A DNA stretch of 64,000 bases from the NCBI GenBank assembly GCA_021788625.1, contig JAJYKL010000003.1, positions 1 through 64,000 of the forward strand, written 5' to 3'. The number at the start of each line of letters is the position of its first letter. Positions within the stretch are counted from its first letter, which is position 1. The stretch comes from Chloroflexota bacterium (GTDB lineage: Bacteria > Chloroflexota > Anaerolineae > J036 > Brachytrichaceae). The position numbers were made by a program, and so were the translations under genes. Of the stretch, positions 59,821-64,000 are shown in pieces. The notes beneath the pieces are model-generated. The model worked only from the letters and a program-made list of their open reading frames with translations, was not told the origin of the DNA and did no database searches.

Positions 59821-60771
59821 ATGCGAACTATACAAATTCCTGGTACTGAATTAAGCGTGTCGTCAATCTGCCTGGGTACAGGCGGATTGGGCTCCAGCGT
59901 GAATCGCGATGATTCGTTCGCTCTGCTCGATGCCTATGTTGAGCAAGGGGGCAATTTCCTCGATTCGGCTAAGGTTTATGCTGATTGGTTGCCAATCGAA
60001 CGGAGCGCCAGCGAACGCACGATCGGGCGCTGGCTGAAAAGCCGGGGTAACCGCCACCAGGTGATTATCGCCACGAAAGGCGCTCATCCCAACCTGGCGA
60101 CCATGCACATCCAGCGTCTGTCGCGCCAGGAGATCGCTGCTGACGTACAGGCCAGCCTGGATCACCTGCAGGTGGACACGATCGATCTTTACTGGTTGCA
60201 TCGCGACGATCCCCAGCGTCCCGCCGGTGAGATCATCGAGTCGCTCAATGAGCAGCTCAAGGCTGGTCACATTCGTTACTTTGGCTGTTCCAACTGGCAG
60301 GCTGGCCGCATTCAGATTGCGCAGGCTTATTCCGCACAGCACGCATTACAGGGCTTCGTGGCAGATCAGATGATGTGGAGCCTGGCCGCTGTGGATGCTG
60401 GCAGGATGGCCGACCAGACGCTGGTGGTGATGGACGAATCCCTAAAGGCCTACCACGCCGGTAGTGGAATGGCAGCCGTTCCCTACAGCTCACAAGCGGG
60501 TGGATTGTTCCAGAAGTTGGTGGCTGGCAGATTGCAACACCCGGCGCCTTTTTACCGCATGGATGAGAACAGGCATCGCCTGGTTCGTGCCCAGCAACTG
60601 GCCAGTGACGCAGGTCTCACCCTGACTCAGGTGACACTTGGATACCTGTTATCGCAGCCATTCCCATGCATCCCCATTGTCGGTTGCCACACCCTCGAAC
60701 AACTACGCGACAGTCTGAGCGCTGCAGAAGTGAACCTGACGACCAGTCAAGTGGCTTTTCTGGAAGGATAG
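59821..60771 (+). CDS. Aldo/keto reductase
   Basis: 316-residue NAD(P)H-dependent oxidoreductase with the AKR TIM barrel. Active-site tetrad: Asp and Tyr in FLDSAKVYADW (about residues 52-57), Lys in VIIATKGAHP (about 83) and His in YWLHRDDP (about 125). GHIRYFGCSNWQAGRI and QVTLGYLLSQPFPCIPIVGCHTLEQL complete the fold and the cofactor phosphate loop. An ATGAAAGAGCC stretch precedes the ATG. It lies downstream of the URO-D-family gene in the same direction and could serve the same sugar-catabolic cluster. Confidence 0.92.
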   Translation: MRTIQIPGTELSVSSICLGTGGLGSSVNRDDSFALLDAYVEQGGNFLDSAKVYADWLPIERSASERTIGRWLKSRGNRHQVIIATKGAHPNLATMHIQRLSRQEIAADVQASLDHLQVDTIDLYWLHRDDPQRPAGEIIESLNEQLKAGHIRYFGCSNWQAGRIQIAQAYSAQHALQGFVADQMMWSLAAVDAGRMADQTLVVMDESLKAYHAGSGMAAVPYSSQAGGLFQKLVAGRLQHPAPFYRMDENRHRLVRAQQLASDAGLTLTQVTLGYLLSQPFPCIPIVGCHTLEQLRDSLSAAEVNLTTSQVAFLEG

Positions 60772-60821
60772 AGGGCTGAGCAGTGGCGCGAAAAAACGGT
60801 TTTGTCCACTCGGATGCACGG

Positions 60822-61874
60822 TTAAACGCGATCTTTCGGTGAGATATGAAATGGCGTGACCTGCTGGGTATCGTCATGGCTGCCATGACTCTGCGCAATC
60901 ACGCTGGCTGGTCCGCCCACGCCGCTCTGGATAACGTCGATCACACCGCTCATCTGCCATAGCATCTGCTTGACTTGCTTTAGCGCGTGTTGCTCACAAA
61001 TGCAGTGCACATTTGGCCCGGCGTCGATCGTAAAGGTAACGGGCACGCCGGATTCACGCAGCTCGCGTACGGCACTCAAGATGTTGAGCGTGGTGGAAGC
61101 CCAATAGATAATTGATGGTTGAGATGTCATGGCGACGGCGTGCATCATCAGAGCGTCCTGTTCCACTACCTCAGCCAGAGCCGCGAAATCGCAATTCATG
61201 ATTGCTTGACGGCACAGCTCATATCGGCGCGAAGTATCGGTGATGCGGGCCGCCTGTAGCGGAGATGTTTCGGCCAGGGCGTGGCCTTCCGTGGAACTGA
61301 CCGTTTTGTGCTCGTTACTGATGATGGCAATAACATCCATCAGGTTCCAATGTTGTGCAGGGGCGATGGTGATAGCAAAACTATCATGCCATGAGACAAA
61401 TCCACCGGGGATACTGCGGCAAGCGGAACCGCTACCCAGCCGTGCCAGACTGGAAAGTTCTGCCTCCGACGGTTTCATTCCTAACACCGTGCAGGTTGCC
61501 AACGTGAGAGCGGCAAAACCCGAGGCTGACGATGCGATACCTACACCCATCGGGAAGGTATTGATGGACGTGACCCGCATGCGTGTGCGGCTGCGTCCAT
61601 TCACCTCCTGTGTTGCGCATACCGAGTCGACGATGCGGTCGAGATGATGAACAACGCGCTCGTATGCGGCACCTCCAATGGTGCGTCCATCGAGGGTCAC
61701 CTCATCGTGTGATAACGACGGGTCGATTTCTACCGTGGTGGTTGTACGCAGGTCGCCCAGATTGAAAGAGAGTGAGTCGTTGGAGGGCAGACGCAGCGTG
61801 TGGTCGCGGTTGCCCCAATACTTGACCAGTGCGATGTTGGGGTAAGCGATAGCGGTCACTTTTCTCGCATGCAT
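60822..61874 (-). CDS. mvaD: Diphosphomevalonate / phosphomevalonate decarboxylase
   Basis: 350-residue GHMP-kinase-fold decarboxylase of isoprenoid synthesis by the mevalonate route, from ATG 61874 (AGGTGG upstream). Motifs: AYPNIALVKYWGNRD at the start, SINTFPMGVGIASSASGFAALTLA phosphate-binding loop, RLGSGSACRSIPGGFVSWH, and the catalytic Asp in VTFTIDAGPNVHCIC. These mark the diphosphomevalonate decarboxylase group. In Chloroflexota a homologous enzyme in Roseiflexus decarboxylates monophosphomevalonate instead (alternative pathway with isopentenyl phosphate kinase), so the exact substrate cannot be assigned from sequence alone. Convergent with the AKR gene and divergent from the hydantoinase gene. 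Confidence 0.9.
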   Translation of the reverse strand: MHARKVTAIAYPNIALVKYWGNRDHTLRLPSNDSLSFNLGDLRTTTTVEIDPSLSHDEVTLDGRTIGGAAYERVVHHLDRIVDSVCATQEVNGRSRTRMRVTSINTFPMGVGIASSASGFAALTLATCTVLGMKPSEAELSSLARLGSGSACRSIPGGFVSWHDSFAITIAPAQHWNLMDVIAIISNEHKTVSSTEGHALAETSPLQAARITDTSRRYELCRQAIMNCDFAALAEVVEQDALMMHAVAMTSQPSIIYWASTTLNILSAVRELRESGVPVTFTIDAGPNVHCICEQHALKQVKQMLWQMSGVIDVIQSGVGGPASVIAQSHGSHDDTQQVTPFHISPKDRV

Positions 61875-62086
61875 ATACGCCACCTGTACACCAAACTGAC
61901 CCTTCTCCCCGCCCTGATGGAAAGTGTACCACTTACCACCTTTGGGTATTCGGATTCACCGATCCTGGCAACCGCGTCATCCGGATTACATCGATTGACC
62001 GCGTCAATCACATGGCCAAACGAACCTGACCGAATAGCATACAATCGCCGCTACATTTTCATTTTCATAAAGGCTGTAATAATTCG

Positions 62087-64000
62087 ATGGCGATTCTCCT
62101 CGGTATTGACACGGGCGGCACCTACACCGACGCCGTGCTATTCAACGATAGTGCTTCACAAGGTAGCAATGGAGTGATCAGCACGGCCAAAGCGCTCACC
62201 ACCAAGTATGACCTGGCCATAGGAATTCGCAATGTCATTAACGCCGTGCTGAACACACCGGAGGCGAGCCGCACCATTTCCGGCGGCTCCACCCCCGACT
62301 CCTTGCACGACATCCGGCTGGTATCGCTCTCCACGACGCTGGCAACCAATGCCATTGTTGAGGGGCATGGCACGCCGGTATGCCTGCTCCTGTTGGGCTA
62401 TCCTGGTGACAGCCTGAACCTGGCGAACTTAAAGCAGGCGCTAGGCTCCGACCCGGTTGTGTTCATTGATGGCGGGCACACGGTCAGTGGCGAGGAGCAG
62501 ACGCCGCTGGATGTAGAAGCCGCGCGACGTGCCATTCTGGAATATGCACCGCAGGTGACTGCCTTTGCTGTATCGGGCTATTTCGCAGTGCGCAATCCTG
62601 CGCATGAGCTGGCTGTCCGCGACCTGGTGCGCGATCTCACCGGCAAACCCGTATCCTGTGGGCATGAGCTGACCAGCTCACTGGACGCCCCGCGACGTGC
62701 GTTGACGACTGTGATCAATGCACGTTTAATCCCGTTACTCCAGCAACTCATTATGGCCGTGCGTGATATTTTGAATGAAAAAGGCATCCATGCTTCACTG
62801 ATGGTGGTGAAGGGAGACGGATCACTCATCGACGCCAATGTGGCACTGCGCCAGCCCGTACAAACGATCTTGTCCGGCCCAGCGGCCAGCGTGGTGGGAG
62901 CGCGCCATCTTTCAGGCGAAAACGATGTACTGGTGGTGGATATGGGAGGCACAACCAGCGACATTGCCCTGCTGCAGGGTGGACAGCCAGTATTGAACCT
63001 GGACGGCGCAACCGTGGGCGGTTGGCGCACGATGGTGGAGGCTGTTTCAGTACACACGTTTGGCCTGGGTGGTGATAGTGAATTGCGGCTGGACGATGCA
63101 GAGCGCATGGTAGTTGGTCCCCGCCGGGTCGTGCCCCTCAGCTTGCTGGCGCTACAGCATCCGCAGGTGCTGGATGTGTTACGCGCCCAGTTGAAAAAGC
63201 CGGTACCCAGTGCTGACGATGGCCTGTTCGCACTTCGTCAGCGCCCACTGGATGCATCGAGCCTGCCCTTCGATCAGCAGCAAGTTTGGGCTTTGCTCGC
63301 GGAGGGTGTGTTGCCATTGGCCGATCTTTTCGCCGAGCCACGCATCGCATACTTCCGTCGCGTGGCACTGGCGCAACTGGTGGACCGTGGCGCGGTAGTG
63401 CTTGGCGGGTTCACACCCTCGGATGCGGCTCATGTGCTGGGCAATCAGGCCGACTGGTCAGTTGAGGCAGCACAACTGGGTGCACTGATCTGGTCAAGGC
63501 GCCTGGGTGATATCGCCAGCGGGGAACTCTACTCTCAACCCGGTACGGATCCGGAGAGGAAAGAGCCATTACCCATCCAGGCGAGTGGCAATATAGAAAC
63601 TGCGCAATCGACCCTCTCCACCCCGGTCGACGGACGGGAGATCGAAGTCGCACGGGAAGTCAGCCGCAGAGTCATACAGCAGGTGGTGGTGCAGTCAGGT
63701 CGTGCACTGCTGACCGCCGCGTTGATTGAAGCGCACGGCATAAAGCTGGACGATCGCGATGCGGCGCAGCGCCTGCTGATCGACCGGTCGCTGGAAACAC
63801 AGCCCCACCAGGGCGATGTGCTGAACGTGTCGCTCACGCTGCGCAGGCCCATCGTGGCAATCGGTGCGCCGGTCGCCACGTACTATCCACCGGTAGCGGA
63901 GCGATTACACACCCGTCTGCGCATTCCACCGCATGCCGATATTGCCAATGCTGTCGGTGCGGTGGCCGGCGGCGTGATGCAAACGGTGCGTGCGCAAATC
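62087..64000 (+). CDS. Hydantoinase/oxoprolinase family protein (3' end outside window)
   Basis: 638 codons are visible from ATG 62087, without stop. N-terminal ATPase-like motif GIDTGGTYTDAVLF, then STTLATNAIVEGHGTPVCLLLLGY, ASLMVVKGDGSLIDANVALRQPVQTILSGPAASVVGA, and VVDMGGTTSDIALLQGG: these are the HyuA/oxoprolinase signatures. The family hydrolyses 5-oxoproline or hydantoins with ATP. HyuB (oxoprolinase B) usually follows; it would be outside the window. The later HGIKLDD and GAPVATYYPP segments match the end of HyuA, so most of the protein is present. The start is divergent from mvaD, with 212 bp between. Confidence 0.88.
   Translation, partial: MAILLGIDTGGTYTDAVLFNDSASQGSNGVISTAKALTTKYDLAIGIRNVINAVLNTPEASRTISGGSTPDSLHDIRLVSLSTTLATNAIVEGHGTPVCLLLLGYPGDSLNLANLKQALGSDPVVFIDGGHTVSGEEQTPLDVEAARRAILEYAPQVTAFAVSGYFAVRNPAHELAVRDLVRDLTGKPVSCGHELTSSLDAPRRALTTVINARLIPLLQQLIMAVRDILNEKGIHASLMVVKGDGSLIDANVALRQPVQTILSGPAASVVGARHLSGENDVLVVDMGGTTSDIALLQGGQPVLNLDGATVGGWRTMVEAVSVHTFGLGGDSELRLDDAERMVVGPRRVVPLSLLALQHPQVLDVLRAQLKKPVPSADDGLFALRQRPLDASSLPFDQQQVWALLAEGVLPLADLFAEPRIAYFRRVALAQLVDRGAVVLGGFTPSDAAHVLGNQADWSVEAAQLGALIWSRRLGDIASGELYSQPGTDPERKEPLPIQASGNIETAQSTLSTPVDGREIEVAREVSRRVIQQVVVQSGRALLTAALIEAHGIKLDDRDAAQRLLIDRSLETQPHQGDVLNVSLTLRRPIVAIGAPVATYYPPVAERLHTRLRIPPHADIANAVGAVAGGVMQTVRAQI

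Overview
The window looks like a chromosomal segment from a Chloroflexota (Chloroflexi) bacterium, probably Anaerolineae-like. This is an inference from several traits: lipoproteins with Thr/Pro-rich linkers after the lipobox, a mevalonate-pathway decarboxylase of bacterial type, a long LeuRS, a subtilase whose C-terminus ends in a YLPFVSR-like tail, a 13-gene nuo operon, and moderately high GC. No 16S gene is present, so the phylum call is moderate confidence only.

Layout. 1-3000: start of tsaD, tRNA-Val, a broken response regulator, and a kynB-like cyclase next to an orphan sugar-type binding lipoprotein. 3180-9000: a complete Pst phosphate uptake operon (pstS, pstC, pstA, pstB, phoU) with an OmpR-type regulator, preceded by four 11-bp Pho-box-like repeats. 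9100-20700: envelope genes (PRC-barrel protein, TPR/SLT lytic transglycosylase, several lipoproteins, LysM fragment, subtilase), tRNA-Leu, and an ECF sigma factor/anti-sigma-like pair with a lipoprotein. 20900-25200: HNH protein, leuS with a T-box leader, tRNA-Ala.

25300-38450 is an accessory zone. Its edges hold decayed genes: a frameshifted CPBP protein, a ClpC N-domain stub, a frameshifted methyltransferase, an aldo/keto reductase pseudogene fused to a histidine-kinase tail, a response regulator with an in-frame stop fused to a histidine-kinase head, and a broken BNR lipoprotein. In the middle (31.1-36.7 kb) is an intact + strand island: PadR regulator with a Cys/His N-terminus behind a perfect palindromic operator, a 91-residue His/Cys-repeat protein, a P3A-type H+-ATPase-like pump, a YciI protein, a PIG-L deacetylase and ChrA. 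This is the most interesting candidate for an undescribed system (metal/oxyanion stress).

38500-51820 is the nuo operon (nuoA-M, minus strand; nuoN is not next to it), encoding respiratory complex I. 52400-60800 is a catabolic cluster: FAH-family hydrolase (minus), then an ADP-ribosylglycohydrolase-domain protein with extra C-terminal domains, a GH3-PA14 glucosidase, a URO-D-family protein and an aldo/keto reductase (all +). The window closes with an mvaD-like gene diverging from a hydantoinase/oxoprolinase gene cut by the window end.
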